Of a stretch of 26,383 nucleotides of DNA, positions 1 to 8,288 are shown in pieces. How positions within the stretch are numbered: the stretch's first letter is position 1; each line of letters opens with the position of its first letter. Position numbers and translations under genes: made by a program. Below the pieces are notes generated by a model. That model was not told the origin of the DNA. It searched no databases and saw only the letters and a list, made by a program, of their open reading frames with translations. The stretch comes from VBDM01 sp035499735 (lineage in GTDB: Bacteria > Pseudomonadota > Gammaproteobacteria > Burkholderiales > SG8-39): positions 1-26,383 of the forward strand of contig DATJYC010000042.1 of the NCBI GenBank assembly GCA_035499735.1, given 5' to 3'.

Positions 1-1
1 C

Positions 2-226
2 ATGGCCGATCAAGTCCTCGACGCGAAAGGCATGAACTGCCCTTTGCCCATCCTGAAGACGAAGAAGGCGCTGCAAACGATGCAGCCCGGGGGGCTGCTC
101 GAAGTGCTCGCCACCGATCCGGGGGCGGTCGCCGACTTCGAGTCGTTCTGCCGGCAGACAGGCAACCAGCTCGTCTCCTCGACGAAGGAAGGCGACGTCT
201 TCAAGTTTGTGCTGAAGCGCAAGTAG
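2..226 (+). CDS. tusA: TusA-family sulfurtransferase (first copy)
   Basis: Small cytoplasmic sulfur carrier of 74 residues, the usual TusA length. The Cys13-Pro-Leu-Pro motif near the N-terminus is the TusA signature, and Cys13 is the residue expected to carry a persulfide. In sulfur oxidisers TusA passes sulfane sulfur between rhodaneses, DsrE proteins and the oxidising complex. It opens the gene train that contains APS reductase and lipoate assembly, 24 bp ahead of the next gene. The ATG is at base 2, so the ribosome-binding site and anything upstream lie outside the window. A second, distinct TusA (CPGP motif) is at 17556-17786. The family is certain; the partner is inferred. Confidence 0.93.
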   Translation: MADQVLDAKGMNCPLPILKTKKALQTMQPGGLLEVLATDPGAVADFESFCRQTGNQLVSSTKEGDVFKFVLKRK

Positions 227-250
227 GGAACGGCCCGGGGAGGACGGGGA

Positions 251-763
251 TTGAAAGTGTGCATCGTGTCGGACAGCCACGACCGCGCGGATCCGCTCGC
301 GCTGGCGGTGCGCAAGGGAAAGGAGAAGGGCGCCGCCGCCGTGATCCATTGCGGCGACCTCATCGGCACGCAGACGCTGCGCGCCGCGCTGGACGCGGGC
401 CTGCCGATGCATGTCATCCACGGCAACAACATCGGCGATCCGATCTCGCTGTCGCGCTGGGCGCGCGAGAGCTCCGGGCAGCTGCACTACCACGGCCCGG
501 ACGCGCGCCTGGAGCTCGGCGGACGCCGCATCTTCGTGGTCCATTACCCGGAGTACGGCTACGCGATGGCCTGCACCGGGGATTGGGACCTCGTCTGCTG
601 CGGGCATTCGCACAAGGCCGGCGTGGAGCAGGTCGCGAACGTGAAGGGCGGCAAATCCTGGCTGGTCAACCCCGGCACGGTCGCGGGGCTGTCCGCGCCG
701 GCGACCTGGGCGCTGGGCGACCTCCAGAGCATGCGCTTCGAGGTCTTTTCGATGGAGGCGTGA
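251..763 (+). CDS. YfcE/MJ0936-like metallophosphoesterase
   Basis: Calcineurin-like phosphoesterase of 170 residues. The metal-binding motifs are visible in order: D8-x-H10, G35-D36, G58-N59-N60, H98, and G118-H119-S120-H121, followed by NPGT near residue 140. These fit the small YfcE/MJ0936 phosphodiesterase group. The start is TTG at 251, following the purine-rich GGGGAGGACGGGGA; no ATG lies near. It sits 24 bp after tusA and 7 bp before the aprM-like gene, so it is very probably co-transcribed with APS reductase. The natural substrate cannot be read from the sequence. A nucleotide or APS-related phosphoester is possible from context only. Confidence 0.85.
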   Translation: MKVCIVSDSHDRADPLALAVRKGKEKGAAAVIHCGDLIGTQTLRAALDAGLPMHVIHGNNIGDPISLSRWARESSGQLHYHGPDARLELGGRRIFVVHYPEYGYAMACTGDWDLVCCGHSHKAGVEQVANVKGGKSWLVNPGTVAGLSAPATWALGDLQSMRFEVFSMEA

Positions 764-770
764 GGAAATC

Positions 771-1544
771 ATGTTGACCAACAACCCGTTCGCTGCATTG
801 ACCGATTTTCTGCCGCCGACCTTCATGCAGTGGTACGTCGCGCTCATGATCCTCGCCGTGATTCTGGGAACGCTGTTCGACGTGGTGCACAAGGGGAGCG
901 CCAGGTACTTCTTTCAGAGCTGGCGCAAGTCGAGGGGCAGGAAAGGGTCCAAGCCGGTCGGCGGCGGCGAGCTGGTCGCGATCGCCCTCAAGACCGGCTT
1001 CGTCGACGTGATGACCTCCGCAGAGTTCTGCACGGTGCGCCGCCGGCTTGCGCATCTGCTCGGCATGTACGGCTTCGTGCTCTACGTGGTCGCCACCGTC
1101 GCCCTGGTATTCGGCGCTTCGGCGGGCGCGATCTGGGCGCAGCTCTGGTGGCTCGGCGCCCTCATGGTCTGCGTGGGCGGCTACTGGTTCTGGTTCTTCA
1201 TCCGGGTGGATGTGCTCGCCGAAGGTCACTCGCCTTTCCGCGTGGTGCGCGCGGACCTGTTCATCCTTTCCCTCCTCGCGAGCTGCACGCTGGCGCTCGC
1301 CTGGGGCTATGCCCAGGCGGCGGGCAGCCCGGGCGCCAGGGTGCTCTTCTGGCTGTACCTCCTCGCCACGACGGTGCTGTTCGCCGGGGTGCCGTGGTCG
1401 AAGTTCGCGCACATGTTCTTCAAGCCCGCCGCGGCGTTCGAGAAGCGCGTGTCGAACGCGAACGGCACGCGGAGCAACCTGCCCGCTCCGGCTGACAAGC
1501 CCGAGCAGCTCGGCGGCGCGCGAGAAATACCCCGCCACTACTAG
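771..1544 (+). CDS. aprM: AprM-like membrane anchor of APS reductase
   Basis: Integral membrane protein of 257 residues with about five hydrophobic segments (roughly residues 20-38, 97-115, 120-144, 161-182 and 190-208). His40, His95, His153 and His214 lie at or near segment ends. The W-S-K-F-A-H-M-F-F stretch around 209-217 recalls haem-b-binding HdrE/DsrM-type subunits. It stands directly before aprB and aprA, the aprMBA order known from purple sulfur bacteria, where AprM is proposed to link APS reductase to the quinone pool. ATG 771 has a GAGGA-like ribosome site. The tail after about 225 is hydrophilic and probably cytoplasmic. The name rests on gene order and topology; haem binding is inference. 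Confidence 0.75.
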   Translation: MLTNNPFAALTDFLPPTFMQWYVALMILAVILGTLFDVVHKGSARYFFQSWRKSRGRKGSKPVGGGELVAIALKTGFVDVMTSAEFCTVRRRLAHLLGMYGFVLYVVATVALVFGASAGAIWAQLWWLGALMVCVGGYWFWFFIRVDVLAEGHSPFRVVRADLFILSLLASCTLALAWGYAQAAGSPGARVLFWLYLLATTVLFAGVPWSKFAHMFFKPAAAFEKRVSNANGTRSNLPAPADKPEQLGGAREIPRHY

Positions 1545-1558
1545 AACGGAGAGAAGAC

Positions 1559-2023
1559 ATGCCGACCTTCGTCTACATGACCCGGTGCGACGGCTGCGGC
1601 CACTGCGTCGACATCTGTCCGTCGGACATCATGCACATCGACAAGACGTACCGGCGCGCCTTGAACATCGAGCCGAACATGTGCTGGGAGTGCTACTCGT
1701 GCGTGAAGGCCTGCCCGCAGAACGCGATCGACGCGCGCGGCTACGCCGACTTCGCGCCGCTCGGCCACAGCGTGCGGGCGCTGCGCGAGGAGAAGAAGGG
1801 GACGATCGCCTGGAAGATCAAGTTCCGCGACGGCCGCGAGAAGAACTTCCTGTCCCCGATCCGCACCACGCAATGGGGATCGATCAAGGGGCCGGCCGAG
1901 TACGACGCGCCTCGCCCCGAAGATTTCAAGCGGCAGGAGCTCGCGCACGAGCCGGATGCGCTCAACATCAAGGGCGGGTTGCCGGCGCTGCGCCGTGACC
2001 AACTCAAGAAGGGGATCGTGTGA
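1559..2023 (+). CDS. aprB: Adenylylsulfate reductase beta subunit AprB
   Basis: Iron-sulfur subunit of APS reductase, 154 residues, typical of AprB. Two [4Fe-4S] motifs are visible: C10-x2-C13-x2-C16-x3-C20-P and C42-x2-C45-x2-C48-x3-C52-P. The WECYSC context of the second is characteristic of AprB. The C-terminal half (FRDGREKNFLSPIRTTQWGS and onward) is the tail that wraps around AprA. In sulfur oxidisers the enzyme runs from sulfite plus AMP to APS, with AprB moving electrons from the AprA flavin towards the membrane partner. The gene is 14 bp after aprM behind a GGAGAGAAG site, and its stop overlaps the aprA start. Confidence 0.96.
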   Translation: MPTFVYMTRCDGCGHCVDICPSDIMHIDKTYRRALNIEPNMCWECYSCVKACPQNAIDARGYADFAPLGHSVRALREEKKGTIAWKIKFRDGREKNFLSPIRTTQWGSIKGPAEYDAPRPEDFKRQELAHEPDALNIKGGLPALRRDQLKKGIV

Positions 2024-3864
2024 TGGGACTCTTCGGCGGCAGAAAGACAGTAAACGTTGACGCAGACATCCTCGTCATCGGCGGCGGCATGGCCGGCACT
2101 GGCGCGACATACGAGGCGCGCTACTGGGGGCGCGACCTGAAGATCGTGTGCGTCGAGAAGGCGAACATCGAGAGGAGCGGCGCGGTCGCGCAGGGCCTCT
2201 ACGCGATCAACTGCTACATGGGCATGCAGTGGGGCGAGAACCAGCCCGAGGACCACGTGCGCTACGCGCGCAACGACCTCATGGGCCTGGTGCGCGAGGA
2301 CCTCGGCTACGACATCGCGCGGCACGTGGATGGCACCGTGCACAAGTTCGAGGAATGGGGCCTGCCGATGATGCGCGACCCCAAGACCGGCCGCTACCAG
2401 CGCGAGGGCAAGTGGCAGATCATGATTCACGGCGAGAGCTACAAGCCGATCGTCGCCGAGGCCGCGCGCAAGGCCGCCACCGAGGTCTATAACCGGATCA
2501 TGGTTACCCACCTGCTGATGGACGACAAGGCGAAACGCGTGTCCGGCGCCGTCGGCTTCAACGTCCGCACCGGCGACTTTCACGTGTTTCGCGCCAAGGC
2601 GGTGATCGTCGCCGCGGGCGGCGCGTCGCACATCTTCAAGCCGCGCGCCGTGGGCGAAGGCATGGGGCGCACCTGGTATGCGCCCTGGTCGAGCGCCTCC
2701 GCCTACGCCCTGCCGATCGAGGTCGGCGCGAAGATGACGCAGATGGAGAACCGCATCGTCCTCACGCGCTTCAAGGACGGCTACGGTCCGGTCGGCGCGT
2801 ACTTCCTGCATCTCAAGACGTACACGCAGAACGGCTACGGCGAGGAATACGAGAAGCGCTGGGTCGAGGACACGAGGGCTCTGGTCGGGGAGTACATCGA
2901 CCATCACCCGGTGCCGACCTGCCTGCGCAACCACGCCCTCCTCAAGGAGCTCGCCGCCGGCCGCGGTCCCATCCGCATGGTGACCAAGGAGGCCTTCCAG
3001 GATCCGCACAAGGAAACCGTCGGCTGGGAGAACTTCCTCGGCATGACGATCGGGCAGGCAGTCGTGTGGGCGTCGCAGAACATCGACCCCAAGTTCGTCA
3101 ATCCCGAGCTGACCACCTCCGAGCCCTATGTCATGGGCTCGCACGCCACCTGCTCCGGCGCGTGGGCGAGCGGGCCGGAGGATTACGCTCCCGCCGAGTA
3201 CCAGTGGGGATACAACCGCATGATGACGGTCGACGGCCTCTTCGGCGCCGGCGACACGATCGGCGGCACCGCGCACAAGTTCTCCTCGGGCTCGTTCACC
3301 GAAGGCCGCATCGCCGCCAAGGCGGCGGTGAGGTACGTGATGGAGAAGGGCCGCGAGCAGCCCCAGGTGAGCGAGCAGGAAGTCCGCGATCTCGAGAAGC
3401 AGATCTACCAGCCGCTCGAGAATTACCGGGTCGGCCGCAACGAGATCGTCGCCGGAACGGTGTCGCCGAGCTACCTGCTCCCCATCCACGGGCTGCAGCG
3501 GCTGGAGAAGATCATGGACGAGTACGTCGGCGGCATCAGCACCAACTACATGACCAACGACCAGCTGCTCGGCCGCGGCCTGGAGCTGCTCGGCATGCTC
3601 AAGGAAGACATGAGCAGCATGGGCGCCGAGGACCTGCACCAGCTGCAGCGCGTCTGGGAGCTGCACCACCGCCTGCGGGCATCGGAGTCGGTCACGCACC
3701 ACACCCTGTTCCGCCAGGAGACGCGCTGGCCGGGGTATTACTACCGCGGCGACTTCATGAAGCTCGACGACCAGAACTGGCACTGCTTCACCCTGTCGCG
3801 TTACGACCGGGAATCCGGCAAGTGGGCGATGGAGAAGGCGCCCGTCTACCACATCATCGACTGA
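2023..3864 (+). CDS. aprA: Adenylylsulfate reductase alpha subunit AprA
   Basis: Catalytic FAD subunit of dissimilatory APS reductase, 613 residues from ATG 2023, normal for AprA. The N-terminal dinucleotide-binding motif GGGMAG is at residues 20-25. The family stretches KANIERSGAVAQGLYAINCY, HGESYKP, SHATCSGAW and HKFSSGSFTEGRIAAKAA follow in order. It lies in the fumarate reductase/AprA flavoprotein superfamily and acts in the cytoplasm with AprB, oxidising sulfite with AMP to APS. The aprB stop and this start share a TGATG junction, so translation is probably coupled. An in-frame GTG at 2020 would add one residue. No ATP sulfurylase gene, the usual next step to sulfate, is in the window. 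Confidence 0.97.
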   Translation: MGLFGGRKTVNVDADILVIGGGMAGTGATYEARYWGRDLKIVCVEKANIERSGAVAQGLYAINCYMGMQWGENQPEDHVRYARNDLMGLVREDLGYDIARHVDGTVHKFEEWGLPMMRDPKTGRYQREGKWQIMIHGESYKPIVAEAARKAATEVYNRIMVTHLLMDDKAKRVSGAVGFNVRTGDFHVFRAKAVIVAAGGASHIFKPRAVGEGMGRTWYAPWSSASAYALPIEVGAKMTQMENRIVLTRFKDGYGPVGAYFLHLKTYTQNGYGEEYEKRWVEDTRALVGEYIDHHPVPTCLRNHALLKELAAGRGPIRMVTKEAFQDPHKETVGWENFLGMTIGQAVVWASQNIDPKFVNPELTTSEPYVMGSHATCSGAWASGPEDYAPAEYQWGYNRMMTVDGLFGAGDTIGGTAHKFSSGSFTEGRIAAKAAVRYVMEKGREQPQVSEQEVRDLEKQIYQPLENYRVGRNEIVAGTVSPSYLLPIHGLQRLEKIMDEYVGGISTNYMTNDQLLGRGLELLGMLKEDMSSMGAEDLHQLQRVWELHHRLRASESVTHHTLFRQETRWPGYYYRGDFMKLDDQNWHCFTLSRYDRESGKWAMEKAPVYHIID

Positions 3865-3870
3865 ACGCCT

Positions 3871-4986
3871 GTGCGCCATAGATTCGCGCCGATGTTCGTC
3901 GGCCACGAGATCTATCGTCAGGCCGCCTACGGAACCAACCACCCGCTCGCGATCCCGCGCGTCGAGTCGGTGACCGACATGTGCCGCGCGCTCGGCTGGC
4001 TCGGGCCGGAAGAGTTCCGCGAGAGTCCCCGCGCGAGCGAAGATCAGCTCAGGCGATTCCACACGCCCGAATACATCGCCGCCCTCCATCGGGCGAGCGA
4101 CAGCGGGGAGGTGGATGCCGAGACGAGGCGGCGCTTCGCCATCGGCACCATGGAGAACCCGCTCTTTCCCGGCGTTTTCGAGCGCGCCTCGACCGCAGTC
4201 GGCGGCTCGATCCGCGCCGCCGAGCTCGCCCTCGAGGGCCGGATCGCGTTTCACCCCGCCGGCGGGACTCACCACGGGCGCCCGGACCGCGCCAGCGGCT
4301 TCTGCTTCTTCAACGATCCGGTGTTCGCGATCCTCACCCTGCTCCGCGGCGGGCCGGCGCGGGTGCTGTATGTGGATCTCGACGCGCACCACGGCGACGC
4401 GGTGCAGGACGCTTTCGCCGACGATGCGCGCGTCTGGACGATCTCGCTGCACGAGCGCGGCCGCTGGCCGCATACGGGTGGCGCTTCCGACACGGGTCGC
4501 GGCCGGGCATGCAATCTTCCGGTGCCGGCGGGCTTCAACGACAGCGAGCTGCGGCTGCTCGTCGACGAGGTCGTCCTGGCTCTCGCCGCTCGCTTCGAGC
4601 CCGAGGCCGTGGTGCTCGTGTGCGGCGCCGACGCGCTCGCAGGCGACCCGCTGTCGTCGATGGCGCTGTCGGACGTCGCGCTGTGGGAGCAGGTCGAGCG
4701 GCTCGCGGCGCTCGCTCCCGCCACGGTCGTGCTCGGAGGAGGGGGTTACAATCCCTGGACGGTCACACGCTACTGGACCGGCCTGTGGGGAACGCTGTCG
4801 GGCCGCGAGATTCCCGGCACTCTTCCCGAGGCCGCGCGGGCGATCCTGGGCGGTCTCGAGTGCGACCTCATCGACGGGGAAGACGTGCTTCCGCGCTGGC
4901 AAACTACCCTCGCCGATCCGCCGAACGAGGGTCCGGTGAGGGACGAGGTCCGGATGCTTTCGAGGAGAGCGGCATGCGCTGGATAG
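3871..4986 (+). CDS. Histone deacetylase-fold (AcuC-like) zinc hydrolase
   Basis: Arginase/deacetylase-fold protein of 371 residues with an apparently intact active site: the catalytic pair H134-H135 in HPAGGTHHGRPDRASG, zinc ligands D171 and H173 in DLDAHHGD, the third ligand D254 in CGADAL, and the catalytic tyrosine Y293 in GGGGYN. Known members remove acyl groups from proteins, polyamines or small amides; the substrate here is unknown. It begins 6 bp after aprA and overlaps the next gene by 13 bp, so it belongs to the same transcript. The start is taken as GTG 3871; ATG 3892 would shorten it by seven residues. A role in removing acyl groups from lysines, perhaps on the lipoylated partner, is speculation from position. 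Confidence 0.88.
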   Translation: MRHRFAPMFVGHEIYRQAAYGTNHPLAIPRVESVTDMCRALGWLGPEEFRESPRASEDQLRRFHTPEYIAALHRASDSGEVDAETRRRFAIGTMENPLFPGVFERASTAVGGSIRAAELALEGRIAFHPAGGTHHGRPDRASGFCFFNDPVFAILTLLRGGPARVLYVDLDAHHGDAVQDAFADDARVWTISLHERGRWPHTGGASDTGRGRACNLPVPAGFNDSELRLLVDEVVLALAARFEPEAVVLVCGADALAGDPLSSMALSDVALWEQVERLAALAPATVVLGGGGYNPWTVTRYWTGLWGTLSGREIPGTLPEAARAILGGLECDLIDGEDVLPRWQTTLADPPNEGPVRDEVRMLSRRAACAG

Positions 4987-6011
4987 ACCGGCTCGCGGCG
5001 ATCGAGGAGCTGGAGGACGCGGGCTTCGACGAGGCGCTCGTCGCCGACATGGAACGCACCGGCGGGGCGCTCGCTTCGCGCGCCATCCGCTTCTCCACGC
5101 CTACCTTCAGGTCCTATTCGAGCTGCGAGCTCGACGGCTGCGGCAAGAACAGCTTCCCGGCGTTCTCGGTCACCGCCGGCGGCTGCGCGCTCGACTGCGA
5201 TCACTGCCAGGCGAAGATCCTCGAGCCGATGATCCCGGCGACAAGCCCCGCGGTGCTCGAGCGCAGGGTGCGGGAGATGATCGCGACGCAGGACCTGCGC
5301 GGGTTCCTGCTCTCGGGCGGGTCGAACAGGAAGAACGAGATCCGCTACGAGCGCTACTATCCGGCGATCGAGCGCCTCAAGCGCGAATTCCCGCACCTCA
5401 AGATCGCGATCCATTCGGCGCTCACCGACTCGGGGCGCGCGCGCGGCATGGCCGACGCTGGCGTCGATACGGCGATGATGGACGTGATCGGCGCGCAGGA
5501 AACGATCCGCGAGGTCTATCACCTCGACCGGCCGGTCGAGGATTTCGAGGCGACGCTCGCAGCGCTGTGCGCGACGAAGATGGAGGTCGTGCCGCACATC
5601 GTGATCGGCCTGCACTACGGGAGGATTCTCGGCGAGGCGCGCGCGCTCGACATAGTCAGCCGCCACCCGATCCACTCGCTCGTCCTCGTCGTAGTAATGC
5701 CTTTCTACGCGAGGCCGGGCACGTTCCGGACACCCGACGCGCACGAGGCCGGGCGCATCTTCGTCGAGGCGCGGCGCCGCATCCCGGATCGCGAAGTATT
5801 GCTCGGGTGCGCGCGTCCTCCCGGCCTGCACCGGCGCGTGACCGACGCGTACGCGGTGATGGCGGGACTGGACGGCGTCGCTTTTCCCGCGGAAGGCACG
5901 CTCGCGGTCGCGAACGCGATCGGCAGGCCGGCGGTGCAGGAGCACGCCTGCTGCTCGATGAAGACCGGGCGCACCATCAGGATTCATCCGCGCGCGTCGG
6001 TGGCGGCGTGA
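4974..6011 (+). CDS. Radical SAM protein, LipS1/LipS2-type lipoate assembly enzyme
   Basis: Radical SAM protein of 345 residues. The SAM-binding [4Fe-4S] motif is C71-x3-C75-x2-C78. Extra cysteines that could hold an auxiliary cluster are C51 and C56 before it and C326-C327 near the C-terminus. ATG 4974 follows GAGGAGAG and lies inside the end of the deacetylase gene. Two radical SAM proteins flanking a geranylgeranyl-reductase-like gene and followed by an sLpl(AB) ligase is the context described for the LipS1/LipS2 pair, which together insert two sulfurs into an octanoyl chain to make lipoyl groups. I cannot tell from sequence alone which of the pair this is. Start and frame are secure. Confidence 0.82.
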   Translation: MRWIDRLAAIEELEDAGFDEALVADMERTGGALASRAIRFSTPTFRSYSSCELDGCGKNSFPAFSVTAGGCALDCDHCQAKILEPMIPATSPAVLERRVREMIATQDLRGFLLSGGSNRKNEIRYERYYPAIERLKREFPHLKIAIHSALTDSGRARGMADAGVDTAMMDVIGAQETIREVYHLDRPVEDFEATLAALCATKMEVVPHIVIGLHYGRILGEARALDIVSRHPIHSLVLVVVMPFYARPGTFRTPDAHEAGRIFVEARRRIPDREVLLGCARPPGLHRRVTDAYAVMAGLDGVAFPAEGTLAVANAIGRPAVQEHACCSMKTGRTIRIHPRASVAA

Positions 6012-7093
6012 TGGGCGAGCGATTCGACGTCCTCGTGCTGGGGCTCGGTCCGGCGGGGGCGAGCGCGGCCACGGAGGCTGCGCGCCGCGGCTGCCGCGTC
6101 CTCGCCGTGGATCGGAAGCGCGAGGCGGGGCGGCCGGTGCAATGCGCCGAGTTCGTGCCCTCGATGATCGGCATCGACGTCGGCGACCTTTCCGCTTCGA
6201 CGCGCCAGCCGATCCGCGCGATGATGACTTTCGTCGAGCATGCCGCGCCCGACGTCGAGTGGAACTTCCCGGGCCACATGCTGGACCGGGCGGCGTTCGA
6301 CGCGGCGCTCGTCGCCGAGGCCGAACGCGCCGGCGCGCAACGCCGATTCGGTGCCGCGGTTCGCCGCGTCGCGGCGGACGGAACGGTGGAATTGTCGGGC
6401 GGCGGGTACGTCGCCGCGCAGGTCGTCGTCGGCGCCGACGGACCGCGCTCGATCGCGGGCCGCGCGATCGGCCGGGTCAACGCCGAGGTCGTGGAGACGC
6501 GGCAGGTCACGGTGCCGCTTCTTCGGCCGCACGAGGCCACGGATATCTTCCTTTCCTCCGACATTCCCGGCGGCTACGGCTGGCTCTTTCCGAAAGGCGG
6601 GATCGCGAATCTCGGCGCAGGGGTGGATCCGGAATACAGGCGGCGACTCAAGAAGATCGTCGCGGACCTTCACGCGACGCTTGTCGCGGAGGACAGAGTC
6701 GGCCGGGATGTCCTCGGGCTCACCGGCGGGCCGATCCCGGTCGGAGGCATGCTCAAGCCCAGGGCGATGCTGGCGAGCGTCCTGGTGCTGCTCGCGGGCG
6801 ACGCGGCCGGGCTCGCGAATCCGGTGACGGGCGCCGGGATCGCCGCAGCGGTCCATTCGGGCAGGCTCGCCGGGCAGGCGGCCGCGGCGTGGATCTCGGG
6901 CGACCGCTCCGCGGGCGCCGAATACGAGGAAGAGCTGGAAAGCGTGTTCGGCGCCGCCCTCGAGCGCGCGCGGCTGCGGCGCCGGGAGCTCGCCGAACAA
7001 TTCGCGGCGGGACTGCGCCCGAGCGCGCGCGCGCTCAAGCGCGGCTGGATCGCCTATCCCGAGTACTGGACAAGCCAGGGGAATCTCTCATGA
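6011..7093 (+). CDS. Geranylgeranyl reductase-like FAD-dependent oxidoreductase
   Basis: FAD-dependent oxidoreductase of 360 residues. The N-terminal motif GLGPAGASAA is at residues 11-20, a CAEF segment follows near 45-48, the family GGYGWLFPKG stretch is central, and GDAAGLANPVTGAGI is the second FAD contact. This matches the geranylgeranyl reductase/FixC-like family. The gene is translationally coupled on both sides (TGATG at 6009-6013, ATGA at 7090-7093) and lies between the two radical SAM genes. That position recurs in sHdr-LbpA organisms, which suggests a job in making or resetting the lipoyl cofactor rather than in isoprenoid reduction. The exact reaction is not known to me. Confidence 0.8.
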   Translation: MGERFDVLVLGLGPAGASAATEAARRGCRVLAVDRKREAGRPVQCAEFVPSMIGIDVGDLSASTRQPIRAMMTFVEHAAPDVEWNFPGHMLDRAAFDAALVAEAERAGAQRRFGAAVRRVAADGTVELSGGGYVAAQVVVGADGPRSIAGRAIGRVNAEVVETRQVTVPLLRPHEATDIFLSSDIPGGYGWLFPKGGIANLGAGVDPEYRRRLKKIVADLHATLVAEDRVGRDVLGLTGGPIPVGGMLKPRAMLASVLVLLAGDAAGLANPVTGAGIAAAVHSGRLAGQAAAAWISGDRSAGAEYEEELESVFGAALERARLRRRELAEQFAAGLRPSARALKRGWIAYPEYWTSQGNLS

Positions 7094-8286
7094 ACTGTTT
7101 CAGGCCCGAGATGCAGCCGCGCGAGCCCGCGCCGATTCCCATCGAGCTGAAGAACGGCGCACGCGTCAAGTCGAGCAACGTCGCCCCGCAGGGCGTGTAT
7201 CTCCCCAATTACAACGTGCTGACGCCCGCCATGCGCTCGCCCGAGTACGTGCAGATGTCGACCGCCGCCGCGATCACGCTCGGCATCATGAAGGGCAGGA
7301 TGTACCGCTGCGAGTGCACGCGCTGCCTGAACCTCCTTCTCACGTATCCCGAAGGCTGCCGCGCCAACTGCGCCTACTGCGGCTTGGCACGCCACCGGGA
7401 GGCCGAGCGCGACTACGCCGACCGAAACTTCATCCGCGTCGACTGGCCCGCGGTGCCGATGGAGCAGGTGATCGACACCGTCGCGAAGGAAGGCGCGGCG
7501 AGCCCGTTCCACCGCATGTGCATCTCGATGATCACGCACCCGCGCTCGGACGAGGATACGGTGAGCGTGCTCAAGGCGTGGACGGCGCGCATCGACCCTT
7601 CCGCGATTCCGGTATCGATCCTCTCCAACCCGACGACGATGACGCGCGAGGACGTGAAGCGGCTGCGCGGGCTCGGCGCCGATATCTTCACCGTCGCCCT
7701 CGACGCGGCGACGCCGGACATCTTCGACCGCACGCGCGGCAAGGGCGTGCAATCGCCGCACAGCTGGAGCAAGTACTGGGAGATCCTGATGCACGCGCGC
7801 GAGATCTTCGGGCCGCAGAAATTCGGCGCGCACATCATCGTCGGCATGGGCGAGACGGAGCATGACGTGCTCGCGCTCGTGCAGAAGCTCGTCGATCTCG
7901 GCGGGCACAGCCACATGTTCTGCTTCTTTCCCGAGAAGGGCTCGCTCATGGACCACCTGCCGGCGACGCCGCGCGACCAGTGGCGCCGCGTCCAGCTCGG
8001 CCGCTACCTCATCGACTACCGCAGCGCCCGCGTCGAGGGGATGAAGTTCGATGGCCAAGGTCGCGTCGTCGACTTCGGCGTGCCGCAGGCCGAGCTCGAT
8101 GCGGTGATCGACGCCGGAACCGCGTTCCGCACCTCGGGCTGCCCGGGCAAGTTCGCGGAGGACGTCTCCGCGTGCGACCGGCCCTACGGCGACTCGCCGC
8201 CGTCGAACATCGCGAGCTTCCCCTTCCAGCCGAACCGGCGCGACATCGGCAGGATCCGGCGCCAGCTTCGAATCGCCCCGCGGTAG
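7090..8286 (+). CDS. Radical SAM protein, second LipS1/LipS2-type enzyme
   Basis: Radical SAM protein of 398 residues, biotin-synthase/lipoyl-synthase-like. The SAM cluster motif is C90-x3-C94-x2-C97. Just before it is a C74-x-C76-x2-C79 group that could bind a second cluster as sulfur donor. The C-terminal stretch SGCPGKFAEDVSACDRPYGD holds two further cysteines. With the radical SAM gene at 4974 it forms the expected LipS1/LipS2 pair, the non-homologous replacement for lipoyl synthase LipA. The start overlaps the flavoprotein stop (ATGA), and the ligase follows 2 bp after its stop. The class is certain and the lipoate role well supported by context; which LipS number applies is undecided. 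Confidence 0.83.
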   Translation: MNCFRPEMQPREPAPIPIELKNGARVKSSNVAPQGVYLPNYNVLTPAMRSPEYVQMSTAAAITLGIMKGRMYRCECTRCLNLLLTYPEGCRANCAYCGLARHREAERDYADRNFIRVDWPAVPMEQVIDTVAKEGAASPFHRMCISMITHPRSDEDTVSVLKAWTARIDPSAIPVSILSNPTTMTREDVKRLRGLGADIFTVALDAATPDIFDRTRGKGVQSPHSWSKYWEILMHAREIFGPQKFGAHIIVGMGETEHDVLALVQKLVDLGGHSHMFCFFPEKGSLMDHLPATPRDQWRRVQLGRYLIDYRSARVEGMKFDGQGRVVDFGVPQAELDAVIDAGTAFRTSGCPGKFAEDVSACDRPYGDSPPSNIASFPFQPNRRDIGRIRRQLRIAPR

Positions 8287-8288
8287 GC

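Noticed and set aside
1741..4902. Minus-strand open frame of about 1050 codons across aprA and the deacetylase
   Set aside because: It is a shadow of clearly recognised plus-strand genes and shows no domain.
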